From the NCBI GenBank assembly GCA_903838565.1, contig CAILZB010000081.1:1-64000 (forward strand): a stretch of DNA of 64,000 nt, written 5' to 3'. The position numbers and the translations under genes are program-made. This document shows positions 35,702-44,453 of the stretch, one piece after another. The notes under the pieces are model-generated. The model did not search any database. It was not told where the DNA came from and saw only the letters and a list, made by a program, of their open reading frames with translations. Source of the DNA: an uncultured beta proteobacterium. GTDB lineage: Bacteria; Pseudomonadota; Gammaproteobacteria; Burkholderiales; Burkholderiaceae_C. Numbering within the stretch: the stretch's first letter is position 1; each line of letters begins with the position of its first letter.

Positions 35702-36832
35702 CTACAGACCGGTCTTGAACGTGGTGTACAGGCGGGTGCGCAGGCGGCGGATATCGCTGCTCACGGCTTCCGGCGGAACCATCTTGGCCAGCTCGTCCGG
35801 ACTCAAGAACACCGTCTTGTTGTTGCGCACCTCGGGTTTGATGAACTTCGCCGAAGCCGGAATCGGATTCGAGTAGAGCACCTTGTTCACGAGTTCGGCA
35901 TTGACTTCGGGACGGTAGATGTAGCTGATGAACTTGTACGCATTCTCGACGTGCTGGGCATCGACCGGAATCGCCATGGTGTCAAAGAACAGCACGGCGC
36001 CGGTCTTGGGCAGCAGCACCTGGATGTCGTTGCCGTTCTTGGCCTCTTTGGCGCGCGCTGCGGCGATGCTGATATCGCCGTTCCAGCCCAGCACCAGACA
36101 GAGCGAGCCGCCGGCCAGGTCGTTGATGTAACCCGACGACGAGAACAGGCTGATGTTGGGGCGAATCGCGGCCAACAGCTTGCCCGCCGCCTGGTAGTCC
36201 GCAGGGTTCTTGCTGTAGGGCGGCTTGCCCAGGTAGCGCAGCGCGGCCGGAAAGACCTCGTCACCCGAATCGAGCACCGAGATGCCGCAGGACTTGGCCT
36301 TGGCCGCGTATTCGGGTTTGAAGATCAGGTCCCAGGCGTTGTCGGGCATGGGCATGTTGCCCAGCGCGGCCTTGAGCTTGCCCATGTTGACGCCGACCGT
36401 GGTGATGCCGCCCAGCCAGGGAACGATGTGCTGGTTGCCCGCGTCCATGGTCGCCAACTGCTTCATCACCCATGGGTCGAGGTTGCCGTAGGTCGCGATC
36501 TTGCTCTTGTCGAGCTTGGTGAAGAGGCCGCCATCGATCTGGATCTTGGCCCAGTTCGACGAGGGAACCACGATGTCATAGCCGGTCTTGCCGGCGACCA
36601 GTTTCGCGTGCAAGGTTTCGTTGCTGTCGAAGGTGTCGTAGCGCACCTTGATGCCGGTTTCCTTTTCGAAGTTGGCGATAGTGTCGTCGCCGATGTAGTC
36701 CGACCAGTTGTAGATATTGAGAATCTTCTCTTCCTGTGCTGCGGCCGGACCGGCAACACCGGCAAGCAGACCCGCAACCGACAAGCTTGCGAACACGGCG
36801 CGTGCGCCCAACCTCTTGAAAATATTGCCCAC
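35702..36832 (-). CDS. potF: Periplasmic putrescine-binding protein (PotF-like)
   Basis: A 376-residue solute-binding protein with a signal peptide cleaved near GPAAAQEEK. Residues that hold putrescine in PotF have counterparts here: NWSDY at the start of the mature domain, SSNW, the acidic DSGDEV, GWNGD and FFDTMAIP. This pattern fits putrescine better than spermidine. It precedes potG, and its long upstream gap (124 bp to the aminotransferase stop) may hold its own promoter. Confidence 0.9.
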   Translation of the reverse strand: MGNIFKRLGARAVFASLSVAGLLAGVAGPAAAQEEKILNIYNWSDYIGDDTIANFEKETGIKVRYDTFDSNETLHAKLVAGKTGYDIVVPSSNWAKIQIDGGLFTKLDKSKIATYGNLDPWVMKQLATMDAGNQHIVPWLGGITTVGVNMGKLKAALGNMPMPDNAWDLIFKPEYAAKAKSCGISVLDSGDEVFPAALRYLGKPPYSKNPADYQAAGKLLAAIRPNISLFSSSGYINDLAGGSLCLVLGWNGDISIAAARAKEAKNGNDIQVLLPKTGAVLFFDTMAIPVDAQHVENAYKFISYIYRPEVNAELVNKVLYSNPIPASAKFIKPEVRNNKTVFLSPDELAKMVPPEAVSSDIRRLRTRLYTTFKTGL

Positions 36833-36956
36833 ATTGATCTCCTGAAATCAACCAAACATCACGTCTGAAAATCCGGATTCGTTCCGGTCCTGCAGACGCA
36901 CCAAAATAACTCCGAGATATTAATCTGCCCGAAGGACCCGGACATCCATGCAATCC

Positions 36957-38396
36957 CTATGCCAACCAGCCGTTCTTGCGCGCATCGGCCAGGGTCAGGT
37001 CGAGGCACTTCACGATCAGCGCCATCATCTCGTCGATCTGCGCATGCGTCATCACCAGCGGCGGCGCAATGATCATGCGGTCACCCACGGCGCGCATGAT
37101 GAGTCCGTTGCCAAAACAGTGGCCTCGGCACACCATGCCCACACCGAGTTCCTCGGCAAACCGCTCTTTTGTCGCCTTGTTCTTGACCAGCACCAGGCCG
37201 GCGACAAAACCGCAGGTCTGCGCGTCGCCCACAAGGGGATGTTGTTTCAGTTCGGTAAAGCGTTTCGCCAGATAGGGGCCGATGTCATCGTGCACGCGCT
37301 GCACCAATTGCTCTCGCTCCATCAGGTCCAGGTTCGCCAACGCCACCGCACAGGCGACAGGGTGGCCGGAGTAGGTGTAGCCGTGGTTGAAGTCGCCACC
37401 CTGCTCGATCAGCACCTTGGCCACGCGATTCCCCACCAACACGCCGCCCAGCGGGATGTAGCCGCTGGTCACGCCCTTGGCGAAGGTCACCAGGTCGGGC
37501 TTCATGCCGAATTGTTCATAGGCGAACCAGGCGCCCAGGCGTCCAAAGGCGCAGATCACTTCGTCGCTGATCAGCAGGATGCCGTATTTGTCGACGATGC
37601 GCTGGATCTCGGGCCAATAGGTGCTCGGCGGGATGATGACGCCGCCTGCGCCCTGCACCGGCTCGCCGATGAAGGCAGCCACCTTGTCGGCGCCGATCTC
37701 CAGGATCTTGGTCTCGAGCCAGCTGGCGGCACGCAGGCCGAATTGCTCTTCGGTCTCGCCTGCAAGGCCGTCCTCGAAAAAGTAGGGCTGGCCGATGTGC
37801 GTGATGTCGGGTATGGGCAGATCGCCCTGCGCGTGCATGCCGCTCATGCCACCCAGCGAAGCGGCCGCCATGGTGCTGCCGTGGTAGCCGTTGGTGCGGC
37901 CAATGATGACCTTGCGCTGGGGCTGGCCCAGCAGATCCCAGTAGCGGCGCACCATGCGCACGTTGGTGTCGTTGCTTTCGCTGCCGCTGGAAGAATAAAA
38001 GACGTGCTCGAAGCTGCGGTCGCCCACCGTGGGGGCCAAAGACGCCAGCTTGGTCGCCAGTTGCACCGCGGGCACGTTGGTGGTCTGGAAGAAGGCGTTG
38101 TAGTAGGGCAGCGTCATCATCTGCTGGTAGGCCGCGTCGGCCAGTTCCTTGCGCGCATAGCCCGCGTTCACGCACCACAGGCCGCTCATCGCATCGAGCA
38201 CCTTTTTGCCTTCGGAGTCCCAGACGTAGATGTTTTCCGCGTGCGTCATGATGCGCGAGCCGCGCGTGGCCAGGTCAGCGTGGTCGGTGAAGGGGTGGAA
38301 GAAGTGGGCGCTGTCCAGCGCCTGCACCGCCTTGGTATCAACTTGACCGGCACGGCGCACCAGCGCGGGCGGGGCGATCACAGATGTTGTATTCAT
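36957..38396 (-). CDS. spuC: Putrescine/polyamine aminotransferase (SpuC-like)
   Basis: A 479-residue class III PLP enzyme. It has YSSSGSESNDTNVRMVRRYW (phosphate site), a GYHGSTMAAASLGGM segment, LISDEVICAFGRLGAWF with the PLP Asp and the Schiff-base lysine in TFAKGVTSGYIPLGG (about 293). It is close in layout to putrescine-pyruvate aminotransferases, which make 4-aminobutanal directly and so bypass glutamylation. PuuC could take the aldehyde further. It sits between the PuuA-like gene and potF. Related enzymes use other amines (taurine, beta-alanine), so the substrate rests mainly on context. Confidence 0.85.
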   Translation of the reverse strand: MNTTSVIAPPALVRRAGQVDTKAVQALDSAHFFHPFTDHADLATRGSRIMTHAENIYVWDSEGKKVLDAMSGLWCVNAGYARKELADAAYQQMMTLPYYNAFFQTTNVPAVQLATKLASLAPTVGDRSFEHVFYSSSGSESNDTNVRMVRRYWDLLGQPQRKVIIGRTNGYHGSTMAAASLGGMSGMHAQGDLPIPDITHIGQPYFFEDGLAGETEEQFGLRAASWLETKILEIGADKVAAFIGEPVQGAGGVIIPPSTYWPEIQRIVDKYGILLISDEVICAFGRLGAWFAYEQFGMKPDLVTFAKGVTSGYIPLGGVLVGNRVAKVLIEQGGDFNHGYTYSGHPVACAVALANLDLMEREQLVQRVHDDIGPYLAKRFTELKQHPLVGDAQTCGFVAGLVLVKNKATKERFAEELGVGMVCRGHCFGNGLIMRAVGDRMIIAPPLVMTHAQIDEMMALIVKCLDLTLADARKNGWLA

Positions 38397-38424
38397 ATCA
38401 GTTCCTTTGAGTCTTGGTTCGGGG

Positions 38425-38454
38425 TGTCGGGTGACGCTGCGCTAACCCGACCTA
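38425..38454. repeat. Second copy of the GGGTTACGCTGCGCTAACCC-type REP repeat
   Basis: TGTCGGGTGACGCTGCGCTAACCCGACCTAC matches the right half of the repeat at 31003-31078 with one change. It lies upstream of the aminotransferase start, next to the repeat at 38466. Confidence 0.75.
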
Positions 38455-38465
38455 CTTCTATTCGG

Positions 38466-38515
38466 TTGAGGACAGAGCAAAGTTCGCTTCGCGTAACTCT
38501 TGGTCTGTCCCGCAA
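38466..38515. repeat. Polyamine-island palindromic repeat, copy 1
   Basis: Begins TTGAGGACAGAGCAAAG and ends TTGGTCTGTCCCGCAA. GGACAGA and TCTGTCC are inverted arms, with an inner hairpin AGTTCGC-TTC-GCGTAACT. Near-identical copies stand at 43006-43053 and 46721-46770, and a half copy at 40810. All are between genes of the putrescine island. Confidence 0.8.
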
Positions 38516-38519
38516 GTTC

Positions 38520-39887
38520 TCACACATGCAGCAGCAGATGCTCCCGCTCCCAGGGTGAAATCACTTTCATGAACTCCTCGAATTCGAGTTCCTTGACCTC
38601 GGTATAAACCGTGATGAATTCCTTACCCAGGATGTCGTGCAGATCGGTCTCGTTGCGCAGCAGGTCCAGCGCCTCGCCCAGGCTGCGCGGCAACGAGTAC
38701 GGCGCCAGATAGGCGTCGCCCTTCATCTCCGATTTGGGCTCGATTTTTTTCTTCATGCCCAGGTAACCACAGGCCAGCGTCATCGCCATCGCCACATAGG
38801 GGTTGGCATCGACACCGATCACGCGGTTCTCGATGCGCCGCGCTTCCGGACTGGAGATGGGCGAGCGGATGCCCACGGTGCGGTTGTCAAAGCCCCATTC
38901 GATGTTGATGGGCGCAGCGGTATGGCGCGCCAGACGCCGGTAGCTGTTCACATACGGTGCGACCAGCGCCATGGCCGCCGGAATGTAGCGCTGCAGCCCG
39001 CCGATGTAGTGGTAGAAAGCTTGCGACGGCGTTCCGTCTTCGTTGCTGAAGATGTTCTTGCCCGTGGCTTGGCTCACCAGACTCTGGTGCACGTGCATCG
39101 CGCTGCCGGGCTCGCCTTCGATCGGCTTGGCCATGAAGGTGGCGTACATGTCGTGGCGCAGCGCCACTTCGCGCACCGTGCGCTTGAACAGAAACACTTC
39201 GTCGGCCAGCCCCAGTGGGTGCGCGTGAAAGAAGTTGATCTCCATCTGCCCGGCGCCCGCTTCGTGAATCAAGGTGTCGACATTCAGTTCCATCTTGTCG
39301 CAGAAGTCGTAGAGCTCTTCGAACAGCGGATCGAACTCGTTCACCGCGTCGATGCTGTACGACTGGCGCGAGGTTTCGGCCCGGCCACTGCGCCCTATCG
39401 GCGGACTCAAGACGGTGTTGGGATCGGTGTTGCGCGACACCAGATAGAACTCGAGCTCGGGCGCCACTACGGGCTCGATGCCGTCGGCCGCGTACAGGTC
39501 GCACACGCGGCGCAGCACGCTGCGCGGCGCGAAAGGAACCAGCTTGCCGTCGCGGTCAAAGCAGTCGTGGATCACCTGCGCCGTGGGGTCGGTGGCCCAG
39601 GGAACGATGCGCACCGTGGACGCGTCGGGCTGCAGGTGCATGTCGCGGTCGGTCGGTTTGATGACGTCGTAGTAGGGTCCGTTCTCGGGGAACTCGCCGG
39701 TCACGCCCATGGCCACGATCGCCTCCGGGATGCGCATGCCGCGGTCTTCGGTGAACTTCTCGCGCGGCAGGATCTTGCCGCGTGCGACTCCGGTCAAGTC
39801 GGGAACCAGGCACTCGACCTCGGTCACGCGGCGCTCGTTGAGCCAGTTTTCCAGATCGTTGAAGGTCATTTTTTGCTTGTTGCTCAT
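38520..39887 (-). CDS. puuA: Glutamate-putrescine ligase-type GS (PuuA/SpuI-like)
   Basis: A 455-residue GS-fold ligase. NRRVTEVECLVPDLTGVARG-type opening residues lead into APELEFYLVSR, a metal site MEINFFHAHPLGLADEVF, MHVHQSLVSQ and NRTVGIRSPISSPEARRIEN. This pattern is typical of gamma-glutamylputrescine synthetases rather than ammonia-using GS, as the adenylylation-type regulation site is lacking. It would attach glutamate to putrescine using ATP. The start at 39887 has AAGGAAA 6 bp upstream and overlaps the puuD stop by 4 bp, so the two are coupled. Confidence 0.88.
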   Translation of the reverse strand: MSNKQKMTFNDLENWLNERRVTEVECLVPDLTGVARGKILPREKFTEDRGMRIPEAIVAMGVTGEFPENGPYYDVIKPTDRDMHLQPDASTVRIVPWATDPTAQVIHDCFDRDGKLVPFAPRSVLRRVCDLYAADGIEPVVAPELEFYLVSRNTDPNTVLSPPIGRSGRAETSRQSYSIDAVNEFDPLFEELYDFCDKMELNVDTLIHEAGAGQMEINFFHAHPLGLADEVFLFKRTVREVALRHDMYATFMAKPIEGEPGSAMHVHQSLVSQATGKNIFSNEDGTPSQAFYHYIGGLQRYIPAAMALVAPYVNSYRRLARHTAAPINIEWGFDNRTVGIRSPISSPEARRIENRVIGVDANPYVAMAMTLACGYLGMKKKIEPKSEMKGDAYLAPYSLPRSLGEALDLLRNETDLHDILGKEFITVYTEVKELEFEEFMKVISPWEREHLLLHV

Positions 39888-40690
39888 AGGGTTTCCTTTT
39901 TGACCGTTGAACGGCCGTTCATCATGTTCTGCTGGCGCTGGCGGCAGGCGTCGCCAAACGCCGTGAAAATCGCCTGGCCAAAGGGGTTTTCCCAGAAATA
40001 CCACTCGGGGTGCCACTGCACGGCGCAGGCAAATGCGTGCGCACCCTCGACCTCGAACGCCTCGATCAATCCGTCGCTGGCGTGACCCACTGCACGCAAG
40101 CCTGATGCCAATTGTTTGATGCCCTGCCCGTGCAGCGAGTTGACCATCGCTGCGTTGCCACCGGCCCATTGCGCAAATTGCGAGTCCGGCGCAAACCGCA
40201 CTTCGTGGCGTGGCGCGAATTGCTGCGCAAACGGCACGCCCGCCGGCTCGCGGTGGTCCATGAATCCGGGCTGCGCGTGCACCTGCTGGTGCAGGCTGCC
40301 ACCCATGGCCACGTTGATCTCCTGAAAACCCCGACACACGCCCAGCAAGGGAACCCCGCCCTGCACGCAGGCTTTCACCAGCGAGAGCGTGAGTTGATCG
40401 CGCTGCGCGTCCAGCGGCAGTGTGGTGTCGGCCACGTCCTCGTCAAAGTGCGACGGGTGGATGTTGGAGGGCGAGCCCGTGAGCATGACGCCGTGCACCA
40501 GCGCCAGCAGCGCCGGGATCTGCTGCGCATCGGCCAGCGGAAACAGCACGGGTTGCGCCAGCGCGCCGAGCTTCACGGCGCGGGCGTACTTTTCGCCCAG
40601 CACCAGCGCCGGCAACTTTTCGTCGCCGTCGCCCAACTGCCGGTGGTCAGCGGGCAGCCAGATCATGCAAGGGGTGGGTGTCTTGAGCAA
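39884..40690 (-). CDS. puuD: Gamma-glutamyl-GABA hydrolase (PuuD-like)
   Basis: A 268-residue class I glutamine amidotransferase-like hydrolase. The nucleophile Cys lies in LLGVCRGFQEINVAMGG (about residue 119), and the partner His-x-Glu in CAVQWHPEWYF near the C-terminus. An early HGVMLTGSPSNIHP gives the oxyanion region. It frees GABA from gamma-glutamyl-GABA. It is the first gene of the puuD-puuA block, divergent from the MocR-type regulator across a 168-bp gap. Confidence 0.9.
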   Translation of the reverse strand: MLKTPTPCMIWLPADHRQLGDGDEKLPALVLGEKYARAVKLGALAQPVLFPLADAQQIPALLALVHGVMLTGSPSNIHPSHFDEDVADTTLPLDAQRDQLTLSLVKACVQGGVPLLGVCRGFQEINVAMGGSLHQQVHAQPGFMDHREPAGVPFAQQFAPRHEVRFAPDSQFAQWAGGNAAMVNSLHGQGIKQLASGLRAVGHASDGLIEAFEVEGAHAFACAVQWHPEWYFWENPFGQAIFTAFGDACRQRQQNMMNGRSTVKKETL

Positions 40691-40858
40691 AATTTATCTC
40701 CTGCAGGCATTCTGGCGCGGCGATTGGATGAATGCGGGGGCCATTTGAATAAAGCTTATAGTGCCACTTCAAATAGTCCAGGAAAAGCCGAGGGTTTCCA
40801 CTTAATTGCTTGAGGACAGAGCGCCGTCATCGTCGGTCCCGCCATCTCGAAATATTTC
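40691..40858. promoter_or_regulatory. Divergent promoter region between puuD and the MocR-type regulator
   Basis: This gap drives genes in both directions. AT-rich TTGAATAAAGCTTATAGTG at about 40746-40764 offers -10-like hexamers, and CACTTCAAATAGTCCAGG follows. A half copy of the island repeat (TTGAGGACAGAGC) lies at 40810. MocR-type proteins usually bind direct repeats in such divergent regions, but I cannot point to a clear pair. Confidence 0.4.
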
Positions 40859-42331
40859 ATGCTGTCCGAATTCCTGCTCTCCGAAATGTCACGCCTGAGT
40901 GCGAGCGACGAATTGCCGCTGCATCGCCAGCTCTACGAGGCGCTGCGCCGCGCCATGCTCGGCGGCAAGCTGGTGGCGGGCGACCGGCTGCCCTCAAGCC
41001 GCGAACTTGCGGCTGATCTGAGCCTGTCGCGCAACACCGTGGTGGCGGCACTGAACCAGCTGACCGTCGAGGGCTACCTGAGCAGCCACATCGGCAGCGG
41101 CACCTACGTCAACGACAACGTTCCCAAGGCCCCGTCACAGAAAGCGGGCGGCTTTGCCGGACAGGTGGCGCGGCTGTCGCAGCGCGGCGCTGCACTGGCA
41201 ACGCAGTACTGTGCGCACCAGCTGGAGATCCAGCCCTTTACCGGCGGCATCGCCGACTTCAGCGCTTTTCCCACGGCACTGTGGCAGCGCCTGCAAAACA
41301 AGCACTGGCGCATGAGCTATCCCGACATGCTGGACTACAGCAGTTCAGGTGGCTACGCGCCGCTGCGCCGCGCCGTGGCCGACTACCTGCGCGTGTTTCG
41401 CAGCGTGCAGCTCGACACCGAGCAGGTCATCATCACCAGCGGCACGCAGCAGTCGCTGGAGCTGTGCTCGCAGATGCTGGCCGACCACGGCAGCACCGTG
41501 TGGCTGGAAGATCCCGCGTACTGGGGCGCGGTCAAGGCCTTCATGGCCACGGGCCTGAAGATGCGCGGCATCCGCGTGGACGAGGAAGGCATCGCGCCCG
41601 AGGCCGCGGACGAGGCCACGCCCCCGCGCCTGATCTATGTCACGCCTTCGCATCAATACCCCACCGGTGCCGTGATGGCGCTGGCGCGCCGGCACCAGTT
41701 GCTGGCGATGGCGCGCAAGCACCAGGCCTGGATTCTGGAGGACGACTACGACAGCGAGTTCCGCTTCAGCGGTCCGCCGCTCTCCTCGCTGCAGGGGCTG
41801 GATCAGGATGCGCGCGTGCTCTACATGGGATCGTTCTCCAAGGTGCTTTACCCCGGTCTCAAGCTGGGCTATCTGGTGGTTCCAAAACAGATGATCGAGG
41901 CGTTCAAGGACGCGCATTACGACCTGAACCGCCCCGGCCAATTGCCGCTGCAGGCGGCGCTGGCGGAGTTCATCGAAATGGGGCATTTTTCCAGTGCGCT
42001 GCGCCGGGCGAGGCAGAGTTATGCCGAGCGACGACGCTGCCTGCTCGAAGCGCTCAAGCCCTGCCTTGGCAACCGGGCCCAGATCACCGGCGCCGAACAG
42101 GGCTTGCATCTTTGCCTGCGCCTGGCGAACGGCGTAGACGACGTGGCTTTGGCGCAGCGCATCGCCCAGCTCGGCATGGTCGTGCGCCCGCTGTCGGCGT
42201 ACTGCATTTCGCGCAGCGACGTCAAGGGCCTGGTGATCGGCTACGGCTACGCGTCGCTGTCGGAAATCGAACGCCTGGGGCCGCGCCTGGCCAGCACCAT
42301 CAAGAACGAGGCTGCGCGCCTGGGGCTCTAG
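40859..42331 (+). CDS. MocR/PdxR-type transcriptional regulator with aminotransferase domain
   Basis: A 490-residue fusion. Residues 1-85 are a GntR winged helix (PLHRQLYEALRRAMLGGKLV, LPSSRELAADLSLSRNTVV, SSHIGSGTYVND). The rest has the fold of class I PLP aminotransferases, with TSGTQQSLELCSQML, ILEDDYDSEFRF and the Schiff-base lysine in SFSKVLYPGLKLGYLV. MocR-type proteins use PLP with a ligand such as GABA or another amine to control the divergent genes. Here that would be puuD-puuA and possibly the whole island. No RBS is obvious before 40859; an ATG nine codons later is an alternative start. Confidence 0.88.
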   Translation: MLSEFLLSEMSRLSASDELPLHRQLYEALRRAMLGGKLVAGDRLPSSRELAADLSLSRNTVVAALNQLTVEGYLSSHIGSGTYVNDNVPKAPSQKAGGFAGQVARLSQRGAALATQYCAHQLEIQPFTGGIADFSAFPTALWQRLQNKHWRMSYPDMLDYSSSGGYAPLRRAVADYLRVFRSVQLDTEQVIITSGTQQSLELCSQMLADHGSTVWLEDPAYWGAVKAFMATGLKMRGIRVDEEGIAPEAADEATPPRLIYVTPSHQYPTGAVMALARRHQLLAMARKHQAWILEDDYDSEFRFSGPPLSSLQGLDQDARVLYMGSFSKVLYPGLKLGYLVVPKQMIEAFKDAHYDLNRPGQLPLQAALAEFIEMGHFSSALRRARQSYAERRRCLLEALKPCLGNRAQITGAEQGLHLCLRLANGVDDVALAQRIAQLGMVVRPLSAYCISRSDVKGLVIGYGYASLSEIERLGPRLASTIKNEAARLGL

Positions 42332-42858
42332 CCGCCACCCATGCTGCCGCCACGGCGCTGGTGCGCCGCACTCTCGGGCTTGGGGCCCTTGGCCCTGACG
42401 TTGTCAGGCGCGTCCTTGCCGCTGAAGTTGAACGACGGGATGGTGGCGAACAGGAGTTGATTCGCAACTCTTTGCTGCTCCGGGCTCAGGCTCGCATACA
42501 GCGTCTTGGCGGCGGACTCCACTTCTTCCAGCGCGGCCAGGCGGTTTTGCATGTTGTCGACCAGCCTGCCCACCTGATGCACAGCCGTGCTTTCCTGCGA
42601 CGCCAGCACCGGTTTCTCACGGTAAAAGACATCGGCATATGCGTTCACCTTGTCGGCGTAGGCGTTCCACGGCCCCGCCTGCTGAGGGCTCAATGCGAGT
42701 CGGTCGCGCAATTGCTCCAGCGTGACTTCCAGCTTGCCCCCGGGATTCGAGGTCACCGCGGCGCTTTTCGGAATGGGCGCATGCAGCGTGGGGCTGAGTC
42801 CCTGAGCCGCAGCGAGCACAGGCCCCAGGGCGATCACCAGCCAAAGCAGTTTTTTCAA
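42328..42858 (-). CDS. Periplasmic LTxxQ (Spy/CpxP-like) protein
   Basis: A 176-residue exported helical protein. The signal peptide is KKLLWLVIALGPVLAAAQG. Two LTxxQ-like segments, RLALSPQQAGPWNAYADKVN and SLSPEQQRVANQLLF, match the pattern of Spy/CpxP periplasmic chaperones and stress sensors. The C-terminus is Gly/Arg-rich. I start it at a TTG (42858) with AAGGAT about 6 bp upstream, since no ATG gives a proper signal peptide. It overlaps the 3' end of the MocR gene by 4 bp, tail to tail. Link to polyamines is by location only. Confidence 0.65.
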   Translation of the reverse strand: MKKLLWLVIALGPVLAAAQGLSPTLHAPIPKSAAVTSNPGGKLEVTLEQLRDRLALSPQQAGPWNAYADKVNAYADVFYREKPVLASQESTAVHQVGRLVDNMQNRLAALEEVESAAKTLYASLSPEQQRVANQLLFATIPSFNFSGKDAPDNVRAKGPKPESAAHQRRGGSMGGG

Positions 42859-43005
42859 TTTCGATCCTTGCTGCAACACGACGAAGAAAAGCCCGAGCTT
42901 ATCGTCGCACCGACTGCCGATCATTGGCTACAGGGCAAAGAAATGTGAAGTCGGTTTCAGCTGAGGTCAGCGCTCTGGCCTGTCCCGAAAAACACCCCTG
43001 ATCAG

Positions 43006-43053
43006 TTGAGGACAGAGCACGCTCACTGCGTGTAGCTTTGGTCTGTCCCGCAA
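43006..43053. repeat. Polyamine-island palindromic repeat, copy 2
   Basis: TTGAGGACAGAGCACGCTCA to TTTGGTCTGTCCCGCAA, a slightly diverged copy of the element at 38466. It ends 5 bp past the stop side of the second PuuA-like gene, where it could act as a transcript end. An extra CTGTCCCG at 42980 may be a decayed half copy. Confidence 0.8.
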
Positions 43054-43057
43054 GCTA

Positions 43058-44395
43058 TCAGCACTGCCCCACCAGCCACTGTCTCTCCCAGGCGGTAATG
43101 TGGCGGTCAAAGTGTTCGCACTCCATCTGCTTCGTGCCGACGAAGATGCGCACGAACTCCTCGCCCAGCAACTGCCGGGCCAACGCGCTGCACTGCATCC
43201 GCGCCAGGGCTTCGGGCAAGCTGTAGGCCAGCGCCGGATCGAGCGTAGCCGGTGCCTGGCCTGCGGGCACCGGGCTTGAGGCCTGCAACTGCTGGTCCAG
43301 GCCATGCCAGCCCGCTGCCAGCGTCGCGGCGATCACCAGGTAGGGGTTGGTATCGGCGCCGGCCAAACGCGTCTCCAGGCGCCGCGCCTGCGGCACGGAC
43401 GGGGGCACGCGCAGCCCGGCGAGGCGGTGGTCATAACCCCACTGCACGTTGGCCGGCGACTCGGCGTGCGGCGAGAAGCGGCGAAAGGAATTGACCGTGG
43501 GGCACAACATCGGCAGCAGTTGCGGCAGCAGCGCCTGCTGCCCAGCGATGAAGTGCTCGAACAGGGGCGTGGCGCTGCCGTCGGCTGCGCTGAAGATGTT
43601 GGCGCGGGTGTGCGCATCGACGACGCTCTGGTGCACGTGCATGGAGCTGCCTTCGTCGCCCTCGATCGGTTTGGCCATAAAGACCGCCAGCAGGCCGTGG
43701 CGCAAGGCCACCTCGCGCACCGCACGCTTGAACAGAAAGGCCTGGTCCGCCACTTCCAGTGCCGGCCCATGCACCAGGTTGATCTCGAACTGGCTCACGC
43801 CGACCTCGTGCAGCCAGGTGTCGGTGCGCACGCCCAGCACCTGCAGCGCGCTGGCCAGTTCGGTGAAGAAGGCACCCTGCCCTTCGAGCGCGTCCAGCGT
43901 ATAGGCGTTGGGACCGCACTCGCGCCGGCCATCGCGCCCGGTCGGTGCGGCAAACGGCTGCGCCGGATCTGGATTCAGCGCGAACAGGTAGAACTCGATC
44001 TCGGGCGCCACCACCGGCTCCCAGCCTCGGCTCTCGTACAAGGCGAGCACGCGCTTCAAGACGTTGCGCGGCGCAAACGCCGTCGGCGTTCCGTCCAGAT
44101 CAAAGCAGTCGTGCAGCGCCAGCGCGCGCGGCGGATTCGCCCAGGGGACGGGACGCAGCGAACCGGCAACCGGGACCAGGCGCAGGTCCGGGTCGCCGTC
44201 GGCGTAAAGCTCGGGCAACCAGTCGCGGTTGAGCGTGGTGGCGCAGATGGCGCGCGCCACGCGCAGGTCCTGGCCCGCGGCAAAGGCCTTCGCCGGCAGG
44301 CTTTTGCCGCGGCCGACGCCGGTCAAGTCGGCAAAAAGGCATTCAACATCCTGCACCGGATGCTGGGCAAAAAATTCAGCGACGGTTTGAGTCAT
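43058..44395 (-). CDS. Second PuuA-like gamma-glutamylpolyamine synthetase
   Basis: A 445-residue GS-fold enzyme related to the gene at 38520 but clearly diverged: VQDVECLFADLTGVGRGKSL, APEIEFYLFAL, SQFEINLVHGPALEVADQAF, MHVHQSVVDAH and SPANVQWGYDHRLAGLRVP. It is probably a ligase for putrescine or another mono- or diamine. I take the start at 44395 (MTQTVAEFF); ATGs at 44428/44425 in the same frame are possible. It follows the PuuB-type oxidase by 58 bp in an agmatinase-oxidase-ligase order, so this may be the PuuA that works with PuuB. Confidence 0.82.
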   Translation of the reverse strand: MTQTVAEFFAQHPVQDVECLFADLTGVGRGKSLPAKAFAAGQDLRVARAICATTLNRDWLPELYADGDPDLRLVPVAGSLRPVPWANPPRALALHDCFDLDGTPTAFAPRNVLKRVLALYESRGWEPVVAPEIEFYLFALNPDPAQPFAAPTGRDGRRECGPNAYTLDALEGQGAFFTELASALQVLGVRTDTWLHEVGVSQFEINLVHGPALEVADQAFLFKRAVREVALRHGLLAVFMAKPIEGDEGSSMHVHQSVVDAHTRANIFSAADGSATPLFEHFIAGQQALLPQLLPMLCPTVNSFRRFSPHAESPANVQWGYDHRLAGLRVPPSVPQARRLETRLAGADTNPYLVIAATLAAGWHGLDQQLQASSPVPAGQAPATLDPALAYSLPEALARMQCSALARQLLGEEFVRIFVGTKQMECEHFDRHITAWERQWLVGQC

Positions 44396-44453
44396 GGGTG
44401 TGGAGAGAGCGTGTGAAACGGGCATCATAGGCGGCGCAACGCCAACCTGAAAG

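Noticed and set aside
33102..35876. Long open frame of 924 codons on the plus strand opposite the pot genes
   Set aside because: The minus strand encodes conserved permease, ATPase and binding-protein motifs; the plus frame is low-complexity and crosses gene borders.
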